DNA of 64,000 nucleotides from Vibrio vulnificus NBRC 15645 = ATCC 27562 (GTDB lineage Bacteria; Pseudomonadota; Gammaproteobacteria; Enterobacterales; Vibrionaceae): NCBI RefSeq assembly GCF_002224265.1, contig NZ_CP012882.1, positions 806,001 to 870,000 of the forward strand. The letters are read 5' to 3'. Below, one piece after another: positions 26,842 to 36,342 of the stretch (its first letter is position 1; the number at the start of each line of letters is the position of its first letter). The position numbers and the translations under genes were made by a program. The notes under the pieces were generated by a model. The model searched no databases, was not told the DNA's origin, and was given only the letters and a program-made list of their open reading frames with translations.

Positions 26842-27268
26842 CCTCTTGTTCATCAAGAATAAATGCTCTAAAAATAGTAAGTTATAGACAGTATTGGTGG
26901 TCATTATCAGAACGTTGGATAATCAAGTTGATCATCAATGATTGCAATTCGCCCATCTTGTAACAAAATGTTTCTCTGTAATTTTAAAATGAAAAATAAC
27001 AATGTGGGAATATTCTTACATTGTTATTTTTCGTTGTCGTTTTGAAATAAATTATTTTCAATCGGTTATCAATTCATTCAATTTATAGGAAGCAATCTCT
27101 AAGTTTAATTTTCTATGGTGAGTTTGATGAGAAAATATTAATGAATTACGTTCGATTAAAATGTGTATTTTCAGAAATATTTTGTTACATGCGTTGCGTG
27201 CCTTATTTCTTTTGCAAATTTATATAATGAAGATTCTAATTTTTCTTCAATAAAAAAGTTGTCCAATT
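26842..27268. other. Long AT-rich leader before chitinase with a 15-bp inverted repeat
   Basis: No protein gene is seen in this stretch. At 26991-27005 and 27018-27032 lie perfect 15-bp arms (GAAAAATAACAATGT / ACATTGTTATTTTTC). The 12-base centre contains GAATATTC, itself a palindrome. The right arm ends in TTTTTC. It could be a second terminator, the end of a small RNA, or an operator for the chitinase gene 237 bp downstream. The chitinase ATG has no clear Shine-Dalgarno site. Confidence 0.6.
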
Positions 27269-30200
27269 ATGAATAATAAAGCTCTAAGGTTAGTGCCTAC
27301 TGTCCTTGCGCTCGCAGTGAGTATGGCTTTTCCTGTCGCACAGGCGGCAGTAAACAGCGAGATTTCAATTGTTGGTTCCGAAAGCCAATGGTGGAACACC
27401 TACAAGGTTAGCCTTACCAATACAGGCTCGAACGCCATTGAACTTCGCGATGCCAAAATTGTGTTTGATTCAAACCTAACGATGTCCTCGCCTTCTTGGT
27501 CGGCGGCCGGAATCAGTTACCCCAATATGAGTTTCACCAGCAATGCGCAAGGTAATGTGTTCAAAAACACGCTGGCTTTGGGTTTCGATAATGGTAGCTG
27601 GGTGAAATCTCAACTGCCTTCAGGCCAGAGCATTGTGCTCACAATCGGTGTGAGCGGCGTATTGGATATGACTCTGCTACAGGATACCATTCGTCTGATT
27701 GCTGACGATGAAGGTGAAGTGGGGGATCCTGAACTTTCTCTGAAAATCGCCTCACCAATGAATGGCGCGGAGTTTGAAGAAGGTCAAACCGTTACCATGC
27801 TCGCAAACGTAACCGCAACCAACACCACTGTTAAAGCGGTGACTTTCTTCGTTGACAACCAACAAGTCGCACGTGTAACACAAGCACCTTTCCAAGCAAA
27901 TTGGCTGTCAGCGGGTGTGGGGCCACACACGATTAAAGCGATGGTGGAAAGTCACTCTGGTCTAAAACAAGAGCAAGCCGTCAGCATCACGGTGAAAGAG
28001 AAGCAGGTTGAGCCACCTGTTGATCCTGTTGTGCGTGAACTGGCGTTTGTCGCACCAACACAAGGTCAAACGCTTACCGTCGATCAGGCGACAACAATCC
28101 AAGCGCGTGTTGAAGGCGATTCGATTTCCACTCTTGAGTTTTGGGCAAACGACCGCAAACTTGGTCAACGGAATATCACGCCGACCCAAACAACATACTC
28201 GCACTCCTGGACGCCAAGCGAAGTGGGCAACGCAGCCCTCAAAGTGGTGGTGCTAGACCAGAACAACCAACTGGTTGAGCAGCGCAGTATTGCGGTTTCT
28301 ATTCAAGATGAGCCAAGCTTTGTAAGCCCGGAAGTGAGCTTTATTTCGCCAGCGAATGGCTCTAAGTTTGAAGAAGGCAATACCGTTGCGATCACCGTTC
28401 GTGCGACAGACGCAGATGATGACTTGTCACGCGTTATCGTAAAAGCAAACAACCAGCAAATTTGTGCGTTTAACGCGTCAACGGAAAGCCAATACTCATG
28501 CAACTGGACGGCATCTCAAGTGGGTGATGTCACTCTTGAAGCGCTGGCCACCGATGCGGAAAACTTAACATCGACTGCGCGTGTGAAGATCACCGTTGAA
28601 AAAGTAGAAACGCCGACCCCTCCGCCTCCGGGTGATTTGTGCGCCGATTTCAACGTGTACCCAGATTGGACTCGCGGGGATCACGCCACGGGCGGTGACA
28701 TCATGGTCCACAAAAACATCGCTTACTCAGCGGTATACTGGACGCAATCTGTTCCTGGCAGCGATAGCTCATGGTCATTGCATCTAAACTGTGATGGCAC
28801 AGATCCGGGCACTGCTCCAGCACTGTCACTACGTAACCCAATGGACCCAGTACGTCTAGAAGTCGCTGGCTGGCCAAACACATTCGTGGTGGCGAGCCCA
28901 TCAACTCAGGCACCAAATACTCTGGCGGTCGAAGCAAGCAGCAGTGATGCCCTAGCCGATGTAGAACAACTAACGCGTGCGTTTGTGTCAGTTTTGGAGC
29001 AAGCAGAGAATGCAGGTACCGCATCCATCGTGATTCAATCGGATGTTCTGGATCTTGCCACGCGAGACAAAGGTGCATCGTTTGGTACCGTTGCGGTGAA
29101 ACAAGCCTTGACGAACGCCATTGATATCACGGGTAGCCGTATTGATATTGATGCGATTAATGAACTGAGTGACGATGTGAAAGGCTGGGCGAATGCGCAC
29201 AACTTGATCTTCACCACGCTTGCACCACAAGCGACATTCGGTTGGTCACTGAGCATTGGTGAATTCGCTTACGATACGCATTCTGGCCGTCAATCGGTAT
29301 GGGATGAAGCGTCTGTTTTCACGGCGGATTTACTGGATAACTTCGAGCTTTACAAAGTGGATTCTGCAAACAAAGCGGACTTTGTCGCCTTTACTAAGTC
29401 GAGCGAGACGGCTGCGCTAACCAGCGAGCAGTGGCATCACGCGCTTGAGTTCGTCAAACAGGTTACAGATTACGTTGAAGCGCCTGCAATGCTTAGCAAT
29501 ATGCCGACTGAGCAAAGCGCTAACTATTTCATGGGCAACACACAAAGTGAGCAGCAAATTCGTAAAGCGGCTTACAGTAACGTGTTTGCACTGATGTTTG
29601 ACCAAGACTCTCCTGTATTAACCAGCAAGATTGAACTGTATCAAACGGCAAAAGTACCACTGTACTACGTAGGTGAAGAGTTAGAGAAAGGTTCATTAAC
29701 TCGCATTGAAGCGCTCAACCAAGAGTTGACGAACGCGGAAAATGTCATGAACAACGAAGTCTTCTTATACGAAACGCCTCAATCTCAGTGGGTTCCGTCA
29801 ACCGTTTATAAGTGGAACGATTTCCTCGATGGTTTGAACGCAATGCACAACATTGGTGTGGCGGGCAACAAGTTCTGGCTAATGAACGATGAAGATGATG
29901 ACGCGACCAACATCAAATACGCGAAAGTTGCGATTGCTGCGTTCCTTGCACAAAGTATGCAAGAGACGATTCGTTACAACGCCTGTGATGAAAACAACTG
30001 GTCTGAAGTGAAATACGGCGCGCCAGCGGATTACCCAATGACAGCCAGCTGTGGGCAACTTGGTCAAAAATACGCAGATTACGGTGTCAACCCAGTCTCC
30101 GGTTTGGATTATGCGTACTCTTGCCCTCGCGATGACAAGATGGAAGTGAGTGCTCTGACTCATGCGAAATGGTATGGCGCACCGGCTCCTGTCTTTGCCG

Positions 30201-30892
30201 CGCCAGATGCTGTGCTTGAAGAGCGCGGTCTGCTGGTGAACGGCGCAGTAGGACGTTGGACCAACAACGGCCACTGTAACGATGTTCCTGAAAGCGTGGA
30301 TACCTCTAAACAAGTGTGGGAACGCGATGAGTGTAAGACTTACGTTGGTCAGAAAGCCGGTAAGTTCATTTGGGACGGTAGCAGCCAAGAAAGCGTGGAA
30401 GGCTGTGGCTGGTGGGGGCGTGGTGTTATCCAAACCACAGGCCGTCAAAACTTTGGTACGCTCAACCACTACTTAGGTCGTTCACACGTTGACCCATCAA
30501 CCATTGGTAAAACGATTGATGGCGTCACGGTAGAAGCGCCACCGGAGAACCCACTGTACGCAGAGTTGGATTTTTGTTCTAACCCAGGTCTGATTTGTAG
30601 CTCGGAAGAGAACAAAGAGATCAAGTGGATCGCAGGCCTGTTCTACTGGGTCACCTCAGTACAAGCCTACAACGATGAGGGCGGTAAGTACGGCGATTGG
30701 AACTACTACAATGAGTTGAAGAAGTACGTGGACAGCGGTCTGCAAGGTTCTCAATTTATCGATGACGTTTCAGGTATCGTAAACCGCGGTTGTCCAGATT
30801 TGAGCTGTTCAACAGGTGATGTTCACAACGTGAAAGAACGCCGCGAGAACTTCAAACTGGTATTGCAAAAGCTGGGCCTTGACCCTCGATAA
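27269..30892 (+). CDS. Secreted modular GH19 chitinase with Ig-like and chitin-binding modules
   Basis: 1207 residues. A signal peptide ends near AQA (26). A beta-rich N-terminal module (28-140, QWWNTYKVSLTNTG) is followed by three Ig-like repeats at about 150-245, 255-345 and 352-450, two of them opening with the pattern SPxNGxxFEEGxTV. A proline linker and a CBM5/12-like chitin-binding module (about 458-510, YPDWTRGDHATGGD) come next. Then there is a stretch of about 300 residues I cannot assign, and a GH19 catalytic domain (about 830-1207) with AFLAQSMQETIRY (acid Glu), GWWGRGVIQTTGR and paired cysteines. GH19 enzymes cut chitin with inversion. It is unusually large for GH19 and is a single-gene unit with a strong terminator. 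Confidence 0.88.
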   Translation: MNNKALRLVPTVLALAVSMAFPVAQAAVNSEISIVGSESQWWNTYKVSLTNTGSNAIELRDAKIVFDSNLTMSSPSWSAAGISYPNMSFTSNAQGNVFKNTLALGFDNGSWVKSQLPSGQSIVLTIGVSGVLDMTLLQDTIRLIADDEGEVGDPELSLKIASPMNGAEFEEGQTVTMLANVTATNTTVKAVTFFVDNQQVARVTQAPFQANWLSAGVGPHTIKAMVESHSGLKQEQAVSITVKEKQVEPPVDPVVRELAFVAPTQGQTLTVDQATTIQARVEGDSISTLEFWANDRKLGQRNITPTQTTYSHSWTPSEVGNAALKVVVLDQNNQLVEQRSIAVSIQDEPSFVSPEVSFISPANGSKFEEGNTVAITVRATDADDDLSRVIVKANNQQICAFNASTESQYSCNWTASQVGDVTLEALATDAENLTSTARVKITVEKVETPTPPPPGDLCADFNVYPDWTRGDHATGGDIMVHKNIAYSAVYWTQSVPGSDSSWSLHLNCDGTDPGTAPALSLRNPMDPVRLEVAGWPNTFVVASPSTQAPNTLAVEASSSDALADVEQLTRAFVSVLEQAENAGTASIVIQSDVLDLATRDKGASFGTVAVKQALTNAIDITGSRIDIDAINELSDDVKGWANAHNLIFTTLAPQATFGWSLSIGEFAYDTHSGRQSVWDEASVFTADLLDNFELYKVDSANKADFVAFTKSSETAALTSEQWHHALEFVKQVTDYVEAPAMLSNMPTEQSANYFMGNTQSEQQIRKAAYSNVFALMFDQDSPVLTSKIELYQTAKVPLYYVGEELEKGSLTRIEALNQELTNAENVMNNEVFLYETPQSQWVPSTVYKWNDFLDGLNAMHNIGVAGNKFWLMNDEDDDATNIKYAKVAIAAFLAQSMQETIRYNACDENNWSEVKYGAPADYPMTASCGQLGQKYADYGVNPVSGLDYAYSCPRDDKMEVSALTHAKWYGAPAPVFAAPDAVLEERGLLVNGAVGRWTNNGHCNDVPESVDTSKQVWERDECKTYVGQKAGKFIWDGSSQESVEGCGWWGRGVIQTTGRQNFGTLNHYLGRSHVDPSTIGKTIDGVTVEAPPENPLYAELDFCSNPGLICSSEENKEIKWIAGLFYWVTSVQAYNDEGGKYGDWNYYNELKKYVDSGLQGSQFIDDVSGIVNRGCPDLSCSTGDVHNVKERRENFKLVLQKLGLDPR

Positions 30893-30920
30893 TTAAGACA
30901 GAGTCATCTCGACAAGCGAA

Positions 30921-30948
30921 GCCACCACTGAAAAGTGGTGGCTTTTTT
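30921..30948 (+). terminator. Terminator after chitinase
   Basis: A 9-bp GC-rich stem GCCACCACT-GAAA-AGTGGTGGC followed by TTTTTT: a textbook intrinsic terminator. Confidence 0.92.
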
Positions 30949-30950
30949 GC

Positions 30951-31511
30951 TCAACTATCGATGCCCGTACGAATGACAATTTCCGTTTCAAACCCATCAA
31001 TACTTTGCTGATTTTTCTTTCGCCAATAGGCCTCAATGCCTTCTTTGCCTTGCTTCTCTGACCATGCTGCAAGTTCGTCTCGATCACCTTGATAATCAAA
31101 CAATGGGACCGACATTCCACAAGAGGATTGCACGAGGTTGATGTCCAACACAAACAGTTGCCGCGTAGCGACGCTGGCCGGGAAAAGGGCAAGGTACTTT
31201 TGCCATTGTGGGTCAGTTTGATGAAGTACGGTGGCGTTGCCGTAAGTGCGAAGAATCAGCGGTGCGCCTTTAAACGCACACCACATGAGAGTCATGCGTG
31301 GGTTTTTAATCGTATGAGCCGCGGACTCGTTGCCACTGCCCGTTAAGTTTTGACAAACAATGGTTTTATGGTCGATAACTCTTAGCGAGTCCCCTCCTTT
31401 TGGGGAGAGATTGACGCTGCCTGTTTGCGCGGCGGTTGCGACGAAGAAAATCTTTTGCTGTTGAATAAAGTCGATGTGCTGCGGCGTTAACTCCAAATAC
31501 TGTTTTCCCAT
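30951..31511 (-). CDS. Pyridoxamine 5'-phosphate oxidase-fold flavoprotein
   Basis: A 186-residue PPOX-class split-barrel protein that probably binds FMN. It contains FFVATAAQTGSVNLSPKGGDSL near the N-terminus (the FMN site of the class), TGSGNESAAHTIKNPRMTLMW and ILRTYGNATV. Such proteins range from PNPOx-like oxidases to haem or F420 enzymes; the specific reaction cannot be named here. It converges on the chitinase gene and shares its terminator region. Confidence 0.75.
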   Translation of the reverse strand: MGKQYLELTPQHIDFIQQQKIFFVATAAQTGSVNLSPKGGDSLRVIDHKTIVCQNLTGSGNESAAHTIKNPRMTLMWCAFKGAPLILRTYGNATVLHQTDPQWQKYLALFPASVATRQLFVLDINLVQSSCGMSVPLFDYQGDRDELAAWSEKQGKEGIEAYWRKKNQQSIDGFETEIVIRTGIDS

Positions 31512-31643
31512 CTCTTCTCCTAAAAAATTGGCATTGCGATAGCATTACTGTAGAGCAAAAGATAGGCAACGAAGAGGGGAAAAGTGAGAACGCGGTGAGT
31601 TGTCGTCAGAAAAGCGACCGAATAGAACATTTAGCGGCTAAAT

Positions 31644-31670
31644 GGCCGAAAAGATGGAAATTTTTCGGCC
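31644..31670 (-). terminator. Hairpin after artM
   Basis: GGCCGAAAA (31644-31652) and TTTTCGGCC (31662-31670) form a 9-bp stem just after the art operon in the minus direction. Confidence 0.65.
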
Positions 31671-31694
31671 GAAATGTGATGCAAGATAGGCTTT

Positions 31695-32363
31695 TCAGTG
31701 TGCTTCAAACGCGAGCGCTTTTTTCTCTACCTGGCGGAAAATCAGCGTCATGATGGCATTGATGGTGAGATAAAAAGCACCCGCCACACCAAATACCGTC
31801 AAGGTATCGTAGGTTTGCGCATTAATGCGTTGCGCGTATCCCATCAGATCCATGATGGTGATGGTGCTGGCTAACGAGGTGCCTTTGAACACCAAAATGA
31901 CTTCGTTGGAATAAGCCGGTACGGCACGGCGCAGTGCGTAAGGTAGCAACACCTTCAATGTCACGAATTTGTTCATCCCAAGCGCGCGACAAGCTTGCCA
32001 CTGCCCTGATGGAATGGCGTTAAATGCGCCTTTGAACAATTGAGTGCTGTAAGCGGCCGTGTTTAGCGCCAGTGCCAGCATGGCACAAAACCAAGGCTGA
32101 CTTAGCCATTGCCAAACAAAGCTGTCGCGAATGGCGTCAAACTGGCCTGGGCCGTAATAGATCAGGAAAATCTGCACGAGCAGTGGCGTGCCAGTAAACA
32201 AGGTAATCAGGCCGCGGCTGAACCAGTGTAAGAGAGGTGTGCGTAGAATCAGCGTTGCTGTCATCAGCAACGATAAAATACAGCCCACCAACAGTGAAAC
32301 CGCCGTTAGCTCAAGACTGGTGACTAAGCCTTCTAACAGTTGCCAGAGATGTTGTTCTTTCAT
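31695..32363 (-). CDS. artM: Arginine ABC transporter permease ArtM
   Basis: 222 residues from ATG 32363, preceded by AAGGAG and overlapping the artQ stop by 4 bp (ATGA); upstream in-frame codons to 32483 lie inside artQ. It is an inner-membrane permease of the HisMQ group with about five spans and the cytoplasmic coupling loop [23 protein letters not shown] cut at its EAA-like motif. It forms a heterodimer with ArtQ. This is the last gene of artPIQM. Confidence 0.93.
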   Translation of the reverse strand: MKEQHLWQLLEGLVTSLELTAVSLLVGCILSLLMTATLILRTPLLHWFSRGLITLFTGTPLLVQIFLIYYGPGQFDAIRDSFVWQWLSQPWFCAMLALALNTAAYSTQLFKGAFNAIPSGQWQACRALGMNKFVTLKVLLPYALRRAVPAYSNEVILVFKGTSLASTITIMDLMGYAQRINAQTYDTLTVFGVAGAFYLTINAIMTLIFRQVEKKALAFEAH

Positions 32364-33049
32364 GCTTTGGCTCCTTGAACAAGACTCAATCCTTGTGCGG
32401 AAAATTTGGCATCGATGATTTTTACCACGCGCTGGGTGACAAGCGTGATGACTAAGTAAATGGCCGCTGCGGTGGCATACCAAGTAAAGGCTTCATGAGT
32501 GGCCGCCGAGGTCAGTTGTGCTTGCTTGAGAAGATCCGTCACGCCGATTAATGACACCAAAGCCGTGTCTTTCAATAATACCAACCATTGGTTGGTCAGC
32601 CCTGGCAGCGCATGGCGCACCGCTTGTGGTAACACAATTCTAAAAAAAGTCCTGCTTTTGCTCATGCCAAGAGCACTGGCCGCTTCACGTTGACCCTTAT
32701 TAACGGCTTTCAATGCGCCGCGAATGGTCTGAGAAGCGTAGGAAGCAAAAATCAAAGAAAGAGCAATCACACCAGAAAGAAACGGGCTTACTTCGATAAA
32801 ATCGCCAGTCAGTAGAAACAGAACTTGTGTTGAGCCAAAGTAGATGAACAGCACCACCAAAAGCTCAGGCAAGCCGCGTAGCACCGTCACCAGTGCGATA
32901 GTTGGCCATTTCACTAGGCGATGACGAGTCATCTCGCCCCCGGCGAAAACAACCGCTAACACTAAACCGACGGCTAAGCTGACCAGCGCAAGCTGGATGG
33001 TCATCCAGCTTGCTTGGGCGAGAGAAAGAGAGTAACCCGTTAATGCCAT
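32360..33049 (-). CDS. artQ: Arginine ABC transporter permease ArtQ
   Basis: 229 residues; partner of ArtM. Its coupling loop is [20 protein letters not shown], and [20 protein letters not shown] follows as in ArtQ. It starts 1 bp after the binding-protein gene and overlaps artM, so the genes are tightly coupled in translation. The art system imports arginine (and some ornithine) at the inner membrane. Confidence 0.93.
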   Translation of the reverse strand: MALTGYSLSLAQASWMTIQLALVSLAVGLVLAVVFAGGEMTRHRLVKWPTIALVTVLRGLPELLVVLFIYFGSTQVLFLLTGDFIEVSPFLSGVIALSLIFASYASQTIRGALKAVNKGQREAASALGMSKSRTFFRIVLPQAVRHALPGLTNQWLVLLKDTALVSLIGVTDLLKQAQLTSAATHEAFTWYATAAAIYLVITLVTQRVVKIIDAKFSAQGLSLVQGAKA

Positions 33050-33050
33050 A

Positions 33051-33782
33051 TTAGTTACCGAAGTACTTATTGAAGATTGCTTGGTATTCGCCGTTTGCTT
33101 TTACCGCTTTTAGAGCGGCATTCAGTTGGTCGACCAAGGCTTGGTTGTCTTTGTTGACCGCAATACCAAAGCCATTACCAAAGTATTGTGCGTTGGTGAC
33201 GTGCTCGCCGACATAAGCGAGATTGTTTTCCTTCTTAAACCATTCAGCCACAACAGCAGTATCACCAAACACGGAATCGATACGGCCATTTTTCATATCA
33301 AGAAACGCATCTTGATAGCTTGCGTATGGTACGGCAGTGACACCGGCCATTTGTTCTAGCAAAAAGCTTTGGTGAGTAGAGCCATTTTGTACGCCCACAC
33401 GCTTGCCTTTCAGTGCGGCTTGGTCGGCAACCTTGCCTGCAAATGACACGAATGCCGCTGAGTTGTCGTAGTATGCATCGCTAAACGCCACTTGTTCTAA
33501 GCGTGCATCAGTAATGTCCATTGCTGAGATTGCTGCGTCATAACGTTTGAATTTCAGAGCAGGAATCAAGCTGTCGAAGGCTTGGTTATGGAAGGAACAT
33601 TTCGCCTCGATCTGTTTACACAGCGCGTTAGCCAAATCAACATCAAAACCCTGAATTTGATTGTTTTCATCCATGTATTCGAAGGGGGCGTAGGTGGCTT
33701 CCATCGCAAATTTAATCTCTTGTTGTGCCGCTGCATTGGCAGAAACAAGGCCGATAAGGGACGCCAGTAAAATCTTTTTCAT
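33051..33782 (-). CDS. artI: Arginine-binding periplasmic protein ArtI/ArtJ
   Basis: 243 residues from ATG 33782 (GGAG upstream); 12 further upstream codons lack family likeness. A signal peptide ends at ANAAA. The mature SBP family 3 fold has [54 protein letters not shown] features and [10 protein letters not shown]. It delivers arginine to ArtQM. A 126-bp gap separates it from artP upstream. Confidence 0.9.
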   Translation of the reverse strand: MKKILLASLIGLVSANAAAQQEIKFAMEATYAPFEYMDENNQIQGFDVDLANALCKQIEAKCSFHNQAFDSLIPALKFKRYDAAISAMDITDARLEQVAFSDAYYDNSAAFVSFAGKVADQAALKGKRVGVQNGSTHQSFLLEQMAGVTAVPYASYQDAFLDMKNGRIDSVFGDTAVVAEWFKKENNLAYVGEHVTNAQYFGNGFGIAVNKDNQALVDQLNAALKAVKANGEYQAIFNKYFGN

Positions 33783-33908
33783 TGCAATACTCCGTGTCAA
33801 TTTGTGCGCTGACGTCAAAGACGAACAGTCAGCTTATCGTCATTTCCGTTCTGATTAGGTTGGGCGGAATTTGCCGCCACAAAACTAAACTGATTGGATG
33901 GGTTGTTG

Positions 33909-34637
33909 TTAGTGTTTTAAATATTCGGCAAACGCGCGGGTTTGCGGTTCGCTGAAAGCTTGTTTGGTGCCGTGCTCAACGATATGACCTTTTTCGAGAT
34001 ACAGGACATGGCTTGCGATCTTCTTGGCGAAATCGACTTCGTGAGTGACGACAACTTGGGTGATGCCAGTATCGCTCAGGCCTGAAATGATCTTCACGAC
34101 TTGATTCGTGATTTCAGGATCCAAAGCGGCGGTGGGCTCATCAAACAGCAGCACTTCCGGTTTCATCATTAACGCTCTCGCGATAGCGACACGCTGTTGC
34201 TGACCACCAGAAAGTTGCAACGGCCATGCATCCGCCTTATCCGCGAGCTGCAAGGTCGCCAAAATTTCTTTTGCTTGCTCAACCGCCTCTGTTTTCGCGA
34301 CGCCGAGTACTCGTATCGGCGCTTCAATCAGGTTCTCAATGACAGTGAGATGTGGCCATAGGTTGTATTGCTGAAACACCATGCCGACTTTTCGACGCAG
34401 CAGCAGGCCATCGGCTTCACTTGGAGAAGAAGCAAAATCAAAGGCTTGATTCGCAATGGTCAGCTGACCGTTGTCTGCGGATTCAAGTAAGTTCAGCACA
34501 CGCAGTAGAGAACTCTTACCCGCACCGCTTGGGCCCAGTAAAACCAATGTTTCGCCTTTCGCACATTCAAAGCTAATGTTGTGCAAAATTTGGTTGGAAC
34601 CATAAGATTTATTAACGCTTTTTACTTGAATAGACAT
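33909..34637 (-). CDS. artP: Arginine ABC transporter ATP-binding protein ArtP
   Basis: 242 residues from ATG 34637, which aligns with E. coli ArtP (MSIQ start, same length); ATG 34652 is five codons upstream and neither has a strong ribosome site. Walker A is [17 protein letters not shown], the Q-loop is [12 protein letters not shown], the signature is [17 protein letters not shown] and Walker B is [13 protein letters not shown]. It is the first gene of the artPIQM operon. The AT-rich 34653-34919 region may hold an ArgR box, but I could not identify one with confidence. Confidence 0.95.
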   Translation of the reverse strand: MSIQVKSVNKSYGSNQILHNISFECAKGETLVLLGPSGAGKSSLLRVLNLLESADNGQLTIANQAFDFASSPSEADGLLLRRKVGMVFQQYNLWPHLTVIENLIEAPIRVLGVAKTEAVEQAKEILATLQLADKADAWPLQLSGGQQQRVAIARALMMKPEVLLFDEPTAALDPEITNQVVKIISGLSDTGITQVVVTHEVDFAKKIASHVLYLEKGHIVEHGTKQAFSEPQTRAFAEYLKH

Positions 34638-34919
34638 GCTACTAATCTGCATCGGTTGTCATTTTGGCTTATGCTAGCATTTTTGCAGATCTATGCAATA
34701 AAAATGTATAAAAATTTATTTTGTTAAATTATTGTTCACTATTTAATCGCTTTGGTAGTGTCTCCTACTGGTGTGAGCAGTTGGTATTTTCTAGGCAACA
34801 CAATATTGACATTGCGGAGAATTTCTAACCGGAAACGATCACAGCATGACTTTCTATTGACGTGAAAATTGAAAGGCTCGCTACTATAGAGTGACAGTGA
34901 TGGATATGGAGAATATCAA

Positions 34920-35426
34920 ATGAAAAAGACAATGTTAGCGTTAGGTGGTGTGGTGATTCTTTTAGCGGGCTGCCAAGATGACAAGCAAGCACAAGCCCCT
35001 GCAGCCACGCCTAGCGAAGAGACACAAGCCGTTGTCGTGGTGGAGTCAAACCAATCTGCGGGTACGGATGTTGTAACCACTGAAACGTTTGTCGATAGTG
35101 CGCACAATGCGAAAAACGCATTGGACTGGAATGGTACGTATACTGGCACTCTACCTTGCGCCGATTGTAGCGGTATCGATGTGACCTTAACATTGAACAA
35201 CGATGGCAGTTACGTTTTAGAAGAAACTTACCAAGGCAAACAAGATGGTACGTTCAAGTCTGAAGGCCACTTTAACTGGGATGAGAGTGGCAGTGTGGTG
35301 ACATTGGAAGGAGAGGGGTCACTGAACCAATACTTCGTTGGCGAAAATACGCTGATGATGCTCGACATCAACGGTCAGCAGATCACGGGTGATTTGGCCG
35401 ACTTCTACCGTCTTAAAAAACAATAA
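34920..35426 (+). CDS. NlpE-like lipoprotein (copper resistance/envelope-stress type)
   Basis: 168 residues with a lipoprotein signal (MKKTMLALGGVVILLAGC; lipobox LLAGC with C19). A low-complexity Ala/Thr/Val/Glu linker follows to about residue 60. The NlpE N-terminal beta-barrel has the diagnostic CxxC motif in GTLPCADCSGIDV near residue 80. NlpE proteins sense surface contact or lipoprotein stress and signal to Cpx. Only the N-terminal domain is present, as in many Vibrio homologues. It is a single-gene unit divergent from artP, with a terminator downstream. Confidence 0.85.
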   Translation: MKKTMLALGGVVILLAGCQDDKQAQAPAATPSEETQAVVVVESNQSAGTDVVTTETFVDSAHNAKNALDWNGTYTGTLPCADCSGIDVTLTLNNDGSYVLEETYQGKQDGTFKSEGHFNWDESGSVVTLEGEGSLNQYFVGENTLMMLDINGQQITGDLADFYRLKKQ

Positions 35427-35477
35427 GCAAAAGTGTACCTGATCCCCCATCAGGATCCATGTTGAATGCTCTAATCT

Positions 35478-35508
35478 AGTCCGAGGGTGATAACCTTCGG
35501 ACTTTTCT
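35478..35508 (+). terminator. Terminator after the NlpE-like gene
   Basis: AGTCCGAGGG and CCTTCGGACT pair with one mismatch, followed by TTTTC. A Vibrio repeat half-copy (GCATTTTAAAGTCACTTGGG) follows at 35560-35580. Confidence 0.7.
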
Positions 35509-35709
35509 TTCTCTTGATGCGTATAGCTTTGATGTGGATGATACCGCCTAGATCCCAGCATTTTAAAGTCACTTGGGTGTATACTCTCTATTCATTCACC
35601 CAAATTAAAACGCACATCACCCATCGTCACGACAATCTTTGATTCGCCAAGCGTTACACGTTGAACCACGTTAAAAAATCGATGGTAGAAAAAAGCAGGA
35701 ACACAGAGC

Positions 35710-36177
35710 ATGAAATACGGACTTTTAATCATTTCTCACATCGCGATGTTGGTTTGTGGTATCGGGTTAGGGATTTATCTTCTGCCGATTTTGATTCAAC
35801 CTACGAGTCCCTCTCAACAGGCGGTTGAAAGCGTCGTGCTTGCTCCAAATTATCAAGGGGAATTTAGCCGTGATCGTGCTGATAGCGATTTCTTACATTG
35901 GGGAGAGGGCAAGCTTGTGATTGATGCACAAAGTATTGCTTTTTCGGGTGAACTCGCCCCAGGTCCCGACTATAAGCTTTATCTATCGCCAACGTTTATT
36001 GAGACAGAAGCTGACTTCTTAGCCAACAAAGAGCAGTTGGTCCGCGTTGGAGATGTCAAAACATTTGACCGTTTTATTCTGCCCATTCCAAGTGATGTGG
36101 ACGTGGCAAACTACACAACGGCGATTGTATGGTGTGAAAGCTTCGATCAATTTATCTCGTCAGCCAAATATCGTTAA
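35710..36177 (+). CDS. DM13-domain membrane-anchored protein
   Basis: 155 residues. One N-terminal membrane anchor (5-30) is followed by a DM13 domain (about 45-150) with the core HWGEGKLVI, the ligand stretch GPDYKLYLSP, FDRFILPIP and AIVWCESFDQFISSA, where the cysteine is the conserved one. DM13 is proposed to act in redox or extracellular recognition; function in bacteria is not known. It lies alone between the NlpE-like lipoprotein and an MscS channel. Confidence 0.8.
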   Translation: MKYGLLIISHIAMLVCGIGLGIYLLPILIQPTSPSQQAVESVVLAPNYQGEFSRDRADSDFLHWGEGKLVIDAQSIAFSGELAPGPDYKLYLSPTFIETEADFLANKEQLVRVGDVKTFDRFILPIPSDVDVANYTTAIVWCESFDQFISSAKYR

Positions 36178-36342
36178 CACCGCGTTGCTTATGGTGACAC
36201 CAACAAGTGTCAAGCGATGGCGAGATTGACTGATTTTCCCAAAAGTTAACGTTTTTATCACTACCAATTTCCATTAATGTCGGTTTTTTTATAGAGTAGC
36301 GCGCTAAAGTGCAGAACATCATTTACACACCGGGGTTTTAGA

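Noticed and set aside
29879..30469. 196-codon open frame on the minus strand inside the chitinase gene
   Set aside because: It is fully antisense to a well-supported secreted protein and has no recognisable domain.
34653..34919. ArgR box before artP
   Set aside because: The AT-rich sequence has partial matches only (such as near 34703), not enough to separate from background.
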